This document shows, in pieces, positions 1 through 9,598 of a DNA stretch of 64,000 nt; positions within the stretch are counted from its first letter, which is position 1; each line of letters starts with the position of its first letter. The notes under the pieces were generated by a model. That model searched no databases and had not been told where the DNA came from. It saw only the letters and a program-made list of their open reading frames with translations. This DNA comes from Spirochaetales bacterium (lineage in GTDB: Bacteria; Spirochaetota; Spirochaetia; DAHUYW01), in the NCBI GenBank assembly GCA_027306915.1, contig DAHUYW010000019.1, positions 263 through 64,262 of the forward strand, in the 5' to 3' direction. Position numbers and translations under genes: made by a program.

Positions 1-111
1 CTGCTTCGTAAGCGCATCGTCCTCGACCGCCTTGGGATGGTGGTATTGTTCGAAGAGCCTCTCCTCGGTGCCGCCGACACTCAGATCGGATGTCCACTCC
101 AGAAAGGCCAT
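1..111 (-). CDS. Bacteriohemerythrin-like protein, partial and apparently internally deleted
   Basis: The reading frame starts at ATG 111 after a GGAGG four bases upstream and runs off the left edge. The N-terminus MAFLEWTSDLSVG matches the usual opening of bacteriohemerythrins, four-helix non-haem di-iron oxygen-binding proteins. It is followed at once by TEERLFEQYHHPKA, which resembles the start of a later helix in that family. About 50 residues, including the first iron-binding helix with its DxQH motif, therefore seem to be missing in frame. It is either a decayed gene or a divergent short relative. Only 37 codons are visible, so the assignment is tentative. Confidence 0.4.
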   Translation of the reverse strand, partial: MAFLEWTSDLSVGGTEERLFEQYHHPKAVEDDALTKQ

Positions 112-313
112 AGTGCCTCCAGGATTCTGATCGCTACAGGTTATGAAACCTAGAGAAGGGATGGTCGAGAGTGTACATCCCTCCACGAGGATGAACATGG
201 TGCGGCGACGCACGCCCCTCGGAGGACTCCCGGGCTCCCGCCCGCGCCGAGAACGTGGACAAACCGCGCCGCATCCCGTAGCATAGAGGAGCCTCGCCGC
301 AAAGGAGTTGCCC

Positions 314-2836
314 ATGAGCCCACGGACCACCTCCGCGCATGATCGCCCGTCCGGAAACGTACCGACCGGCCCGCTCTCGCCTGACGAGGTTCGCCTCATT
401 GACGCCTACTGGCGGGCCGCCAACTATCTCTCGGTCGGGCAGATCTACCTCCTCGACAACCCGCTCCTCAAGCAGCCGCTCGCGAAGGAGCACGTGAAGC
501 CGCGCCTGCTCGGCCATTGGGGAACCACCCCCGGGCTCAACTTCATCTACGCGCACCTCAATCGCGTCATCAAGAGGCACGATCTCGACGCGATCTTCAT
601 CGCCGGACCCGGCCACGGCGGGCCCGGGCTGGTCGCGAACACCTACCTCGAGGGCACCTACAGCGACCTCTACCCGAACATCTCCCAGGACGCGCAAGGC
701 ATGAAGCGCCTCTTCACTCAGTTCTCCTTTCCGGGTGGGATCCCGAGCCACGTCGCCCCCGAGACCCCCGGCTCGATCCACGAAGGGGGCGAGCTCGGCT
801 ACTCGATCTCCCACGCTTTCGGAGCCGCCTTCGACAATCCCGACCTCGTCGTCGCCTGTGTCGTTGGCGACGGAGAGGCGGAGACCGGGCCGCTTGCGGC
901 GAGCTGGCACTCGAACAAGTTCCTGAACCCTGCGACCGACGGCGCGGTCCTGCCGATTCTCCACTTGAACGGCTACAAGATCGCGAACCCCACGGTGCTC
1001 GCCCGCATCGATCGCGATGAGCTCGTGAGTCTTTTCTCCGGCTACGGCTACAAGCCCTTCCTCGTCGAAGGCGAAGACCCCGCGGCAATGCACCAGCTCA
1101 TGGCGAAGACGCTCGACCGGGTCGTCGCCGATATCCGCCGCATCCAGCGCGAGGCGCGCTCCGGCGGAGCGGCCGCAAAAGAAGCCGGCGCTGTCCGGAC
1201 CGGCGACGCCGCTCAGGCTGCCTCCGCGGGAGGCGGCGGCCTGGAAGCGCCTTCCACCGCGCGCCTCGGCCCAGGCTTGCCCGCCGTGAAGCGCCCGCGC
1301 TGGCCCATGATCATCCTCATCACCCCCAAGGGCTGGACCGGCCCCAAGGAGGTCGACGGGAAAAAGGCCGAGGGCTCCTGGCGCTCGCACCAGGTCCCCT
1401 TCGCCGAGCTCGCCGAGAAGCCCGAGCATCTCAAGCTTCTCGAGAGCTGGATGAAGAGCTACAGGCCCGAGGAGCTCTTCGACGAGAGCGGGCGATTGCG
1501 TCGCGAAATCGCCGCCCTCGCGCCTGCCGGAGAGCGGCGCATGGGGGCAAACCCGCATGCGAACGGCGGCCTCCTCCTGCGCGAGCTCAAGATGCCCGAT
1601 TTCCGTGACTACCGGATCGAAATGCCGAAGCCCGGCACCGTCGTCGCCGAGGCGACGCGGGTCATGGGGAGCTTTTTGCGCGATGTGATGAAGCGCAACG
1701 AAGAGGCCCGCAACTTCCGAGTGGTCGGTCCCGACGAGACCGCCTCCAACCGCCTGGGCGCCCTGCTCGAGGCGACCGATCGCACCTGGCTCGCCGAGCG
1801 GCTACCCGACGACGATCACCTCGCTCCCGACGGGCGGGTGATGGAGATCCTCTCCGAGCACACCTGCCAGGGCTGGCTCGAGGGGTACCTCCTCACGGGG
1901 CGCCACGGCCTATTCTCCTGCTACGAGGCCTTCATCCATATCGTCGACTCGATGGTGAACCAGCACGCGAAGTGGCTCAAAGTAACCCGCGGCATCCCCT
2001 GGCGTCGTCCCATCGCCTCGCTCAACTACCTCCTCACCTCGCACGTCTGGAGGCAGGACCACAACGGCTTCAGCCACCAGGACCCCGGCTTCATCGACCA
2101 CGTCGTGAACAAGAAGGCCGAGATTGTGCGGGTCTACCTCCCCCCCGACGCGAACACCCTCCTCTCGGTCACCGACCACTGCCTGCGCAGCCGCAACTAT
2201 ATAAACGTCATCGTCGCCGGCAAGCAGCCCGCGCTCCAGTTCCTCGACATGGATGCCGCGATCAAGCACTGCACCGCCGGAATCGGCATCTGGGAGTGGG
2301 CCGGAAGCGACAAGGACGGCGAGCCCGACGTCGTGATGGCCTGCTGCGGCGACGTTCCGACCCTCGAGACCCTGGCCGCGGTCGACCTCATGCGCCAGCT
2401 CTTCCCCGACCTCAAGGTGCGAGTGGTGAACGTGGTCGACCTCATGAAGCTCCAGCCGGCCTCCGAGCATCCCCACGGCCTCTCCGACCGCGACTTCGAT
2501 ACCCTCTTCACGACCGACAAGCCGATCGTCTTCGCCTACCACGGCTACCCCACGCTCATCCACCGCCTCACCTACCGGCGCACCAACCACGCCAACCTTC
2601 ACGTCCGCGGCTACAAGGAGGAGGGCACGACGACCACCCCCTTTGACATGGTGGTCCTGAACGATCTCGACCGCTTCCACCTGGTCGCCGACGTCATCGA
2701 CCGCGTCCCCAAGCTGCGCTCGGCCGCCGCCCACGGCAAGCAGCTCCTGCGCGACCGGCTCATCGACCACAAGCAGTACATCCGCACCCACGGCGAGGAC
2801 ATGCCCGAGATAGCGCACTGGAAGTGGCCGTATTGA
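314..2836 (+). CDS. xfp: Xylulose-5-phosphate/fructose-6-phosphate phosphoketolase
   Basis: Thiamine-diphosphate enzyme splitting xylulose-5-P (and often fructose-6-P) with phosphate to acetyl-phosphate plus glyceraldehyde-3-P or erythrose-4-P. It is cytosolic and the key step of phosphoketolase fermentation. ATG 314 follows AAAGGAG (301-307). A TTG two codons earlier is less likely because it abuts that site. The 840-residue product carries GHGGPG near residue 98, the cofactor motif GDGEAETGP near 186, [10 protein letters not shown], and SHQDPGF in the second half. Full family length is about 790-800. The excess is a Gly/Ala-rich insert at roughly residues 280-325, just before the conserved [14 protein letters not shown] strand. 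It stands alone on this strand. A degenerate copy of its 3' part occurs at 9327-9509. Confidence 0.95.
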   Translation: MSPRTTSAHDRPSGNVPTGPLSPDEVRLIDAYWRAANYLSVGQIYLLDNPLLKQPLAKEHVKPRLLGHWGTTPGLNFIYAHLNRVIKRHDLDAIFIAGPGHGGPGLVANTYLEGTYSDLYPNISQDAQGMKRLFTQFSFPGGIPSHVAPETPGSIHEGGELGYSISHAFGAAFDNPDLVVACVVGDGEAETGPLAASWHSNKFLNPATDGAVLPILHLNGYKIANPTVLARIDRDELVSLFSGYGYKPFLVEGEDPAAMHQLMAKTLDRVVADIRRIQREARSGGAAAKEAGAVRTGDAAQAASAGGGGLEAPSTARLGPGLPAVKRPRWPMIILITPKGWTGPKEVDGKKAEGSWRSHQVPFAELAEKPEHLKLLESWMKSYRPEELFDESGRLRREIAALAPAGERRMGANPHANGGLLLRELKMPDFRDYRIEMPKPGTVVAEATRVMGSFLRDVMKRNEEARNFRVVGPDETASNRLGALLEATDRTWLAERLPDDDHLAPDGRVMEILSEHTCQGWLEGYLLTGRHGLFSCYEAFIHIVDSMVNQHAKWLKVTRGIPWRRPIASLNYLLTSHVWRQDHNGFSHQDPGFIDHVVNKKAEIVRVYLPPDANTLLSVTDHCLRSRNYINVIVAGKQPALQFLDMDAAIKHCTAGIGIWEWAGSDKDGEPDVVMACCGDVPTLETLAAVDLMRQLFPDLKVRVVNVVDLMKLQPASEHPHGLSDRDFDTLFTTDKPIVFAYHGYPTLIHRLTYRRTNHANLHVRGYKEEGTTTTPFDMVVLNDLDRFHLVADVIDRVPKLRSAAAHGKQLLRDRLIDHKQYIRTHGEDMPEIAHWKWPY

Positions 2837-2894
2837 GCTGGGCGCGCCCCCGCTCCACGACGATCCTGCCCGACGCAACTCGCAGCTCCACCCG

Positions 2895-3209
2895 TCCACA
2901 TCTCGCCACCTCGTCACCCGCGGCGCCCTCGAGCCGGTCCGTGATTGGTCGAGGAAGCACATCCAACAAGAGCTGCTCCGAGCGATCGCGCGCCTTCTGC
3001 CGTCCGACTACGAAGCACTAGAGCAGTTGGCTGCCGAAGCCCGAAGAGTCGTTTTATTGATAGGAAACCGATCTCGAACCGAGATTCATCACCGACTCGA
3101 CGTTAACGGGAAGCCAAGCCGAATGAAACTTGACCAAACTACGCAATATTTCGGTCCCGATTGTACCTCGAGGCACGGGTATGAACTAGAGGACTTCGGG
3201 AGCGTGTGA
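2895..3209 (+). pseudogene. Unrecognised open-frame remnant behind xfp
   Basis: The frame ending at TGA 3207-3209 stays open upstream to well before 2895 and reads like protein over about 50 codons (HIQQELLRAIARLLPSDYEA, then LEQLAAEARRVVLLIGN). It has no convincing start or Shine-Dalgarno site. Residues after about 3070 look random. I do not recognise the family. It may be the C-terminal relic of a lost gene, in keeping with the other relics between 2.8 and 9.8 kb, or a chance open frame in GC-rich DNA. Confidence 0.25.
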
Positions 3210-3219
3210 CTGTCGCGAG

Positions 3220-3340
3220 CGATTGGGAAATTGATCGCGGGCCGCCGGCACCCGCCTGGCTTCAGAGGCTCGAAAACACGGCCGGAGGGTCTGGCGCTCC
3301 ACCTCGCCACATGGTGATTTCCCTGGTGCTCCTGTTCGGG
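3220..3340 (+). repeat. Diverged direct repeat, copy A
   Basis: About 120 bp that align with 9193-9311 in the same orientation at roughly 80 percent identity by eye. Shared blocks include TGGCTTCAGAGG, GAAAACA, GCGCTCCAC and TCCCTGGT. Both copies keep an open frame reading AWLQR.EN.AGGS.AP.RH, so the repeat may derive from an unknown coding or mobile element. From 3341 to 3517 I see nothing recognisable. Confidence 0.7.
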
Positions 3341-3517
3341 TGGATTGGACAGGAGAAGGGGCTCAGTTCAACTCGGCCGGATCAAGACCGGGCGGAGTGT
3401 GTCCGATTTTCAAAGCGTTTCAAGCGGCACCGCGGTCTTGTAGAACGCGATTGGTCTGGTCATCGGCCTCTTTGCCTCTCCACGGAGGCGATTACCATTG
3501 AGTCTATCAGCACCCTG

Positions 3518-4846
3518 CTAGCTTTCCGCCGAGGCTACCTGAATGCTCAGGCCTTTCCCCGTCTCACGACCCCACAGGTACCACGCGCCGGCAGCCAGCG
3601 TTCCGACGAGCCAGACAGCAGCGTTGAACAGGATGTAGTGGGATGTGGACATGTTCGCCGTGATGTAGATGCTCGGGATGTAGAGCCCGATGGAGATGAA
3701 ACGGGCAAGGCCCGTCAGCGTCCCTCGATGAAGGGTGGGCCAGACTTCCGGCTTGATAGTGTCTTCGGTCAGATAGCACAGGGAATTGATGCCGGCCAGA
3801 ATGACCAACAGGATCCAGAAGAGCGTCATATCATGTTCCCAGACTTTTGTCGTAACACCCACAATTACCGTCATGACAAACGTCCCCACGAAACTCCAAA
3901 AGAGGAACTTCTTCCTCGACACCCTATCGGCGAATAGCCCAAACATTCCGATAACCAGACCTGCGCCTTCGAAGACGGCAAGCACGGTGGGCTGCAAGTG
4001 GGGGAAGAAGGCAAAGGCGAGTGCGTATGCCATCAAGCCGAAGCCGATGGTGTTGGCGGCCGCTATGACGATCATGATCACCATCGTGAACACGGTGTAG
4101 CCCGTGCTGGGTTGTCGCGTTACCGCCGCCTGAACCGATTCGCCTCCCCTCTCGGCACGAGCTTCATCGACAACTTCCGACCCGAAATACGACGTTATCG
4201 TCCTTTCGAGCTTGTCGGTCTTGCCTTTCTTTTCCAGCCACAGAAATGATTCCGGCATGCTGAGACGGGTCGCAAAGAGGATGGACACGACAATCAAGAC
4301 CGCTATGGCTACAGCGTCTCGCTGGACGCTGACGACCGCCTGTCCCTTCAGCGCCGAGGTGGCGAGCGCAAGGACGGCCAATACGGTACCCCCGAAGTTG
4401 ATTCCGTTTATGATCATCATGCTCGCCTTGCCGCGGTGCTTGCGCGGCATCAGCTCGTGACTCGCAACCATGATGGAGTTCATCTCTCCGCCGCCTGCAA
4501 TGAGCATGAGCGCAAGAGCGATCAGGATGACGACATAGGTTGTGCTGAAGAACAGCACGACCCCTCCGACGGCATAGAGACCCAATGTCGTGTACAACGT
4601 GACCTTTCGTCCGTATCTGTCGGAAAATGGGCCGGCAACAATGATTCCGATTATGAGCCAGATGGGCGCCCATGCCAGGAGAAGCTCGCCAAGCGCTTTG
4701 GGCATAGTCACCCAATAGATCGCGATGGAGGCAAGCGAAAACACGTAAGATTCAAGAGCCAAACCGAGGACGAAGGAAACGAACATCCACGTCGTCTTGT
4801 CGCTCCAGGGCGCCTCGCCGAGCTTTTCCACATTCACGTTGACCAT
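3518..4846 (-). CDS. MFS transporter, sugar-porter-like
   Basis: Twelve-segment major-facilitator permease of 442 residues. The loop motif DRYGRK after the second segment, a PESFLWL element after segment six and DRVSRKK in the second half are typical of the SP/metabolite:H+ symporter branch. The substrate cannot be read from sequence; a sugar or organic acid is likely. I start it at ATG 4846, preceded by AGGAGG with 8-nt spacing, rather than at the ATG 12 codons upstream. A promoter candidate is TTGACA (4925-4920) 17 nt from TAGTCT (4902-4897). Base composition is less GC-rich than that of the flanking genes, and it sits among gene relics, so recent acquisition is plausible. Confidence 0.85.
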   Translation of the reverse strand: MVNVNVEKLGEAPWSDKTTWMFVSFVLGLALESYVFSLASIAIYWVTMPKALGELLLAWAPIWLIIGIIVAGPFSDRYGRKVTLYTTLGLYAVGGVVLFFSTTYVVILIALALMLIAGGGEMNSIMVASHELMPRKHRGKASMMIINGINFGGTVLAVLALATSALKGQAVVSVQRDAVAIAVLIVVSILFATRLSMPESFLWLEKKGKTDKLERTITSYFGSEVVDEARAERGGESVQAAVTRQPSTGYTVFTMVIMIVIAAANTIGFGLMAYALAFAFFPHLQPTVLAVFEGAGLVIGMFGLFADRVSRKKFLFWSFVGTFVMTVIVGVTTKVWEHDMTLFWILLVILAGINSLCYLTEDTIKPEVWPTLHRGTLTGLARFISIGLYIPSIYITANMSTSHYILFNAAVWLVGTLAAGAWYLWGRETGKGLSIQVASAES

Positions 4847-4944
4847 GCTCAATGCCTCCTGTCGAATTGACCGCATATTCAAGATCTTCGGCGAAAAGAC
4901 TAGTATCAGACTCGTAAATTGTCAATGTGAGGCAGAATGACCCC

Positions 4945-5032
4945 CTGGACATCATCGTCGCCGGAACGCGCAATGCGTCGATGGTCTCCGGCAAGGGCGC
5001 CGCCCTCGAGACCCTTCAGCCGGGCAAAAATC
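4945..5032 (+). pseudogene. Amidohydrolase relic (C-terminal scrap)
   Basis: The + strand reads LDIIVAGTRNASMVSGKGAA, then LETLQPGK. This closely parallels the MDIILAGTRNAAIVSGRG stretch followed by LGTLAPGKIADLL near the C-terminus of the intact amidohydrolase at 23031-24203. Only some 28 codons survive, with no start and no metal-ligand region. It is a remnant of a paralogous gene, now lying next to a broken serine hydrolase. Confidence 0.65.
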
Positions 5033-5044
5033 GCGGTTCTCGCA

Positions 5045-5730
5045 GTGCCTGAGATGAATCCCTATTCTGCGCTCCCGAAGATGGGTTCGTTCTCCCCTCG
5101 CGATCCATGATGGGTCACGATGACACGCGCTCCGTCGAACGCGAAATCGAAGCGGCGGGCGAGGCCGCTCATGAGCAGGTCGAGGGTAAAGTGGTGAAAA
5201 AGCTCAGTGCGAAATCCTTCAGCGAAAGCGATGAAGTCCTTTCAATCATGAGTCCCACGACATCGGGAAGACCCGAATCGTAGCTCCAGGCAGTTCCCGG
5301 AGGTTCGATCAGCGGACGATCAAACACGAACTTCAGCCTGTCGGCACTTCGTTGCATCTGAACCCATGTGTTGTCGGCGTCCCTCGGCTGCCATTCATTG
5401 GAAGCCAGCCCCGCCGTCATGGTGAGGAGGTTTCCAAGGGTGATCAACCTCTTGTGCGGATCGCTAACGGATGCCGAGACCTCAGGTAGCCCGTCGGCGA
5501 CGTGAAGATCGACGCCGGCGAGAAGTCCGCGGTCTATCGCGATCCCGGTGAGGACCGAGACGACGGTTTTCTCGCAGGAGGCGATATCGTGTGCCAGCTG
5601 CGCATCAAATGGCGGGCCCACGGAAATCGCTTGCGCAGCCGGTAACCATGAGCATCCACAGGGCGATAGGTAGGCCGATCAAAAGCTTCAAGAACCCCGC
5701 GAATTGCGGCACTGTGCACGATCCGTTCAT
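5045..5730 (-). pseudogene. Serine hydrolase (beta-lactamase family) lipoprotein, frameshifted and internally deleted
   Basis: It starts at ATG 5730 behind a GGGGGAGG site and encodes a lipoprotein signal (hydrophobic run ending in lipobox VTGC). That frame stops after FRGPAI near 5608. The next frame continues with SCEKTVVSVL, matching the SxxK catalytic motif of penicillin-binding-protein-like hydrolases, then TMTAGL and a YDS segment in place of YxN. The roughly 60 residues normally between the signal and SxxK are absent. It then shifts again into a tail reading RRFDFAFDGARVIV and ends at TAG 5045-5047, like the end of the C-terminal beta-domain. At least two frameshifts and a deletion make it non-functional. 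A second relic of the same family lies at 24391-24816. Confidence 0.75.
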
Positions 5731-5865
5731 GCCTCCCCCCCTTTTTCCGCAGGTCCGGGCGACATGTTCCTTGGTGAGCAGCAGCAGAAGGTGTTCAGTC
5801 GTCCGCGGCCTCTGCTCCTATTGTAGCCCTCCTGCCATGTCGTTCAAAGTGCCGGAGGGTAGCAT

Positions 5866-6999
5866 TCACCGGACATACAGATCCTGGAGGCGCTCGTTCC
5901 ACACTTTGCCGTCCTTCGTGACCAGACACCCTTTTACGATCTCATCGTCCGCGTCAAGAACGAGCCTTCCTCTCTCCTTATCCCAGAGCTCAGTGACGAG
6001 ATTTCCGACGTTGCTCGAATACATCTGACTCGCGTGAACCGGATACATCCCGGCAAGCCTGGAGGCCCCGATGATTCGAACCCCATCTATGGCGATCTCC
6101 TCGTCCGGCCGCGAGCCCTCAACGTTTCCCCCGCTGTCAACGGCCATGTCGATGACGATGCTGCCGGGCCTCATCCCGTCTAGCATCTTCCGCGTCACGA
6201 TGAGCGGGGCTTGGCGCCCGAACACCTGTGCAGTCGTTATCACCACGTCTGCGCCGGCGCAGTGCGCGGCCATCGCCTCCTGCTGCTTTTCGAGCTGCTG
6301 CGCACTGAGCTCCTTCGCGTAGCCCTCTTTCGTTTGTCCGGTCTCTCCGAGGTCGATCTTGACGAACTGGGCTCCGAGCGACTTGACCTGGTCTTCCACG
6401 ACGGGACGCGTGTCGAAGGCCTCCACGCGCGCGCCGAGGCGGTGGGCGGTCGCGATCGCCTGCAGTCCGGCAACCCCCGCGCCGATGACGAACACTTTCG
6501 CGGGAGTGAGAGTTCCCGCCGGCGTCACCATCATGGGGAACACGCGGTCGAGCCTCTCGGCGGCGAGAATGACCGCCGCGTATCCGGCAAGGCTCGCCTG
6601 GGAGCTGACCGAGTCCATCTTCTGGGCTCGCGTGACGCGGGGAATCATCTCCATCGAAATCGCGTCGACCCGTCGATCGGCGAGCGCCTGCACCAGCGAC
6701 CGATCGTTGAAGGGATCGAGGTAGCTGATGTGGATCGAGCCCTCCTTGAGGAGGGCAATTTCTTCAACCGGAGGTTTCGCGAGGCGCAGTACGACGTCCG
6801 ATCCGGAAAGGACCGAGTGACGATCGGATACCGTCGCGCCAGCGTTTTCGTACTCCTGGTCGGAGAACCCGGCAGAGGCCCCAACGCCTTTCTCGACCTT
6901 TAGCGCTGCGCCGAGTCCGGTGAGCTTCTGCACCGTATTAGGGGTAAGGGGAGCTCTCCGCTCATTGGGGTTGAGCTCCCGGGGAATGCCTATTGTCAT
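5866..6999 (-). CDS. pntAA: NAD(P) transhydrogenase alpha subunit, NAD(H)-binding domain I
   Basis: Soluble dI component of the proton-translocating transhydrogenase, which uses the proton-motive force to move hydride from NADH to NADP+. The product has 377 residues, usual for the separate short form. It shows the N-terminal IGIPREL signature of the alanine-dehydrogenase/PntA family, PAGTLTPAKVFVIGAGVAGL (Rossmann loop), the mobile-loop region, and VIDMAVDSGGN. No membrane segments are present, consistent with a split alpha subunit. It follows pntB by 77 bp on the same strand, so it is the last gene of the pnt operon. Start ATG 6999 has only a weak ribosome site (GGGATAC). Confidence 0.93.
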   Translation of the reverse strand: MTIGIPRELNPNERRAPLTPNTVQKLTGLGAALKVEKGVGASAGFSDQEYENAGATVSDRHSVLSGSDVVLRLAKPPVEEIALLKEGSIHISYLDPFNDRSLVQALADRRVDAISMEMIPRVTRAQKMDSVSSQASLAGYAAVILAAERLDRVFPMMVTPAGTLTPAKVFVIGAGVAGLQAIATAHRLGARVEAFDTRPVVEDQVKSLGAQFVKIDLGETGQTKEGYAKELSAQQLEKQQEAMAAHCAGADVVITTAQVFGRQAPLIVTRKMLDGMRPGSIVIDMAVDSGGNVEGSRPDEEIAIDGVRIIGASRLAGMYPVHASQMYSSNVGNLVTELWDKERGRLVLDADDEIVKGCLVTKDGKVWNERLQDLYVR

Positions 7000-7076
7000 G
7001 TTTCGTATCCCGGTAGAAGTCCTTGCATAGGTAAGCGATTGTTCCTGTCGCAGCCGTCGATCGGCCCGACAGCTCT

Positions 7077-8507
7077 TTAGTTCATCCTCTGGATCTCGTT
7101 GACCAGCTTGGATACGGAGTCGCGGGCATCTCCGAAGAGCATCCTGGTCTTGTCGTTGTAGAAAAGCTCGTTCTCAATGCCAGCGAAACCCGGGCTCATG
7201 CTTCGTTTCAGAACGATGACCTGCTTCGAGTCCGCCGCGTTTAGAATAGGCATCCCGTAGATCGGACTGCCCTTATCCGAGTTGGCTGCCGGATTGACCA
7301 CGTCATTGGCCCCGACGACCAACGTCACGTCGGCCCGTTGGAAGTCCGAGTTGATTGCGTCCATTTCGTAGAGTTTGTCGTAGGGAACATTCGCTTCCGC
7401 GAGGAGCACGTTCATATGGCCGGGCATGCGTCCCGCGACCGGATGGATGGCGTACTTGACCTCGACGCCACGCTGCTCCAGCCCGTCGGCAAGCTCACGC
7501 ACCTGGTGCTGCGCCCGCGCAACCGCGAGGCCGTAGCCCGGCACGATGATCACCATCTGAGCGTACGCAAGGAGGATGGCCGCCTCGTCGGCGGCGATGG
7601 GGTTGACCGACTTGTCGGTGCTTCCGTTCCCCGAGGGCCCGCCGACGGCGACCTTGCCAAACGCCCCAAAGAGCACGTTGGTGATCGGCCGATTCATGGC
7701 CTTACACATGAGAACGGTGAGAAGGGTTCCCGAAGAGCCCACGAGGGTTCCGCCGATGATCATGGCGATGTTGTTGGTGTTGTAGCCGTCGGCAGCGACT
7801 GCGAGCCCGGTGAAGGCGTTCAGAAGCGAGATGACCACCGGCATGTCGGCCCCTCCGATTGGAAGCACCATCAGGATGCCGAGGAGGAGGGAGAGCGCGA
7901 ACAGCAGCAAGAAGAGCAGCGTGCTCTGCCCGAAGCCGATGAGGTAGACCCAGAGCGCCGCGATGCCGGCGAGGATTGTCGCGTTCACCGCCTGCTGGAG
8001 CGGGTAGGTCACCGGCTTTTCGATGAAGCCTTGCAGCTTGCTGAAGGCAATGATACTTCCCGCAAAGGAGATCGAGCCGACGAGCGTCGAGAAGGGCATC
8101 GTAATCGTGAAGATCGTCGAGACCCCCGCTCCGCCGTGGAGGCGGTTTACGAAATCCATTGTGGCGACGAGGGCGGCGGCGCCTCCCCCGACGCCATTGA
8201 AGATCGCCACCATCTGCGGGATCGCTGTCATCTTGACCGAGCGGGCTCCGATCGCCCCGATGACCAGACCGACCACGACCCCGATGACGATGAGCACGTA
8301 GTTCAGGGTCTGCCCGTGAGGAAGGGAGGGGCCGGCGACGCCTTTCAGCAGGGGAATGGTGGCGCCAACGGCGACCAGCATCCCCAGCGCTGCGATGAAG
8401 TTGCCCGAGCGCGCGCTTTCCGGGGAGCTCATGCGCCTCATACCGAAGATGAAGAGAACAGCGGCAAGGAGATAGGCGAGCGCAATGATAATGTGAAGCG
8501 CCATCAT
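7077..8507 (-). CDS. pntB: NAD(P) transhydrogenase beta subunit
   Basis: 476-residue membrane protein with eight or nine N-terminal helices (dII half) and a C-terminal soluble dIII domain binding NADP(H). dIII shows VPGYGLAVARAQH, IHPVAGRMPGHMNVLLAEA, VVGANDVVNPAA and KRSMSPGFAGIEN, all standard PntB motifs. The first ATG (8507) overlaps the TGA of pntAB as ATGA, giving translational coupling; a second ATG directly follows. Together with 8504-8797 and 5866-6999 it makes a complete three-subunit enzyme supplying NADPH for biosynthesis. Confidence 0.95.
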   Translation of the reverse strand: MMALHIIIALAYLLAAVLFIFGMRRMSSPESARSGNFIAALGMLVAVGATIPLLKGVAGPSLPHGQTLNYVLIVIGVVVGLVIGAIGARSVKMTAIPQMVAIFNGVGGGAAALVATMDFVNRLHGGAGVSTIFTITMPFSTLVGSISFAGSIIAFSKLQGFIEKPVTYPLQQAVNATILAGIAALWVYLIGFGQSTLLFLLLFALSLLLGILMVLPIGGADMPVVISLLNAFTGLAVAADGYNTNNIAMIIGGTLVGSSGTLLTVLMCKAMNRPITNVLFGAFGKVAVGGPSGNGSTDKSVNPIAADEAAILLAYAQMVIIVPGYGLAVARAQHQVRELADGLEQRGVEVKYAIHPVAGRMPGHMNVLLAEANVPYDKLYEMDAINSDFQRADVTLVVGANDVVNPAANSDKGSPIYGMPILNAADSKQVIVLKRSMSPGFAGIENELFYNDKTRMLFGDARDSVSKLVNEIQRMN

Positions 8508-8797
8508 TTCCTGCGCCTGAACATCTGAAGCATTCGGTCGGTGACAATGAAGCCGCCGAAGACGTTGATCGAGCCAAAGACCACAGCGAGAAATCCGAAG
8601 ACGATACCCAAGGGATTCGACGCCGAGGCGAGGACGAGCATCCCGCCGAGAAGGATAATGCCGTGAATCGCGTTTGTTCCCGACATGAGCGGAGTGTGGA
8701 GAACCACTGGCACTTTCGAGATGACTTCAAAGCCGACGAAGATCGCCATGATGAAGATGTAGAGCAGGGCAATACCGATTGGAATGACGCCCCCCAT
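8504..8797 (-). CDS. pntAB: NAD(P) transhydrogenase alpha subunit, membrane part
   Basis: 97-residue membrane protein with three hydrophobic segments and the family motif VPVVLHTPLMSGTNAIHGI, which contributes to the proton channel with PntB. ATG 8797 follows GGGAGG with 7-nt spacing; the longer upstream frame lacks a site. It is the first gene of the operon (pntAB-pntB-pntAA), whereas the usual split order is AA-AB-B. Confidence 0.93.
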   Translation of the reverse strand: MGGVIPIGIALLYIFIMAIFVGFEVISKVPVVLHTPLMSGTNAIHGIILLGGMLVLASASNPLGIVFGFLAVVFGSINVFGGFIVTDRMLQMFRRRK

Positions 8798-9192
8798 AGT
8801 GATGCCTCCCGATGCTTGTCTCACGCGCGTACGAGACCTACTCTGAGGAGCGATTGGGCTGTCTCTCTCGATCCGGTCGTTCGAGTCTCACTGGAACGGG
8901 CCTTTCTTCGCCGTGCGTGAAGAGTCACCAGAGAGGGAGCTCAGAGAAAGGACGCCGCGCGCGCGTGCAGCCGCTCGGCGGACGACACCGCGCGAGCTGT
9001 GCACCAAAAGACGCCGCCAACAGTCGGCCGCAAAACGGCTGGCGCTGGAACCGCCTTCTCGGTTAATAATACCTATCTTGTCAGGAAACATCAATGCTCG
9101 ATCGTGAGCCAGCCACTCATCGCGCAATAACGATCAGCTCGCGAATCGGAACGACATCCTCGAGGATCTCGAGCTTGGGGGAAGCGGCCGAC
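8798..9192. other. Gene-free stretch upstream of the pnt operon
   Basis: About 395 bp between the first pnt gene and repeat copy B. It must contain the pnt promoter, reading leftward, but I cannot pick a convincing -35/-10 pair. No open frame here looks like protein. It is the left part of an accessory scar that continues to 9819. Confidence 0.4.
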
Positions 9193-9311
9193 CGATAGGG
9201 AGATTGATCTCGCCGCCGGCGCGTGCATGGCTTCAGAGGCCGGAAAACATGGCCGGGGGGTCTCGCGCTCCACTTCGCCATGTGGTGATGTCCCTGGTAC
9301 TGCCGTTCGGG
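9193..9311 (+). repeat. Diverged direct repeat, copy B
   Basis: Partner of 3220-3340 in the same orientation, with about 80 percent identity by eye and one 3-bp gap. Here it is followed 16 bp later by the xfp duplicate (9327). Around copy A, by contrast, the intact xfp ends about 380 bp before the repeat. The two repeats bracket the MFS gene, the relics and the pnt operon, so they could serve as recombination sites or mark old ones. Confidence 0.7.
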
Positions 9312-9326
9312 AGGATGACTGACTTA

Positions 9327-9509
9327 CCGCGACTTCGACATTCTCTTCACGCCCGACAGGCTGATCGTCTTCGCCTATCACGGCTATCCGTGGCTCATTC
9401 GCGGCCTCACCTACCGGCGCACCAATCACGGCAGTCTCCACGTACGCGGCTGCAAGGAGGAAGGGCATGACGACCACCCCCTTCGACATGGTGGTGCTCA
9501 AGGATCTCC
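9327..9509 (+). pseudogene. Phosphoketolase fragment (duplicate of the xfp 3' part)
   Basis: Aligns base for base with 2487-2668 of xfp: [25 protein letters not shown] and HVRG.KEEG are all recognisable, with roughly 85 percent nucleotide identity by eye. One inserted base after the AAGGAGG run near 9459 shifts the frame, and a downstream block realigns in the new frame up to GATCTC at 9509. It has no start, no upstream coding part and no 3' end. It is a dead fragment of a second phosphoketolase gene rather than a functional gene. Confidence 0.88.
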
Positions 9510-9598
9510 GTAGTGTTCCCCTGATTGGTGTCACCTATGCAGCAGTCTGCCTCCGCAAGTCGGAGGGGCTTCGATATTCCAGCGCAGAATGCGGTCGC

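Noticed and set aside
134..1558. 474-codon open frame antisense to xfp
   Set aside because: The opposite strand encodes a complete phosphoketolase; the antisense frame has no motif or ribosome site and is a GC-codon shadow.
3206..3937. 243-codon + strand frame covering the repeat and the MFS 3' end
   Set aside because: It overlaps the MFS gene antisense; only the repeat part (3220-3340) is shared with another locus.
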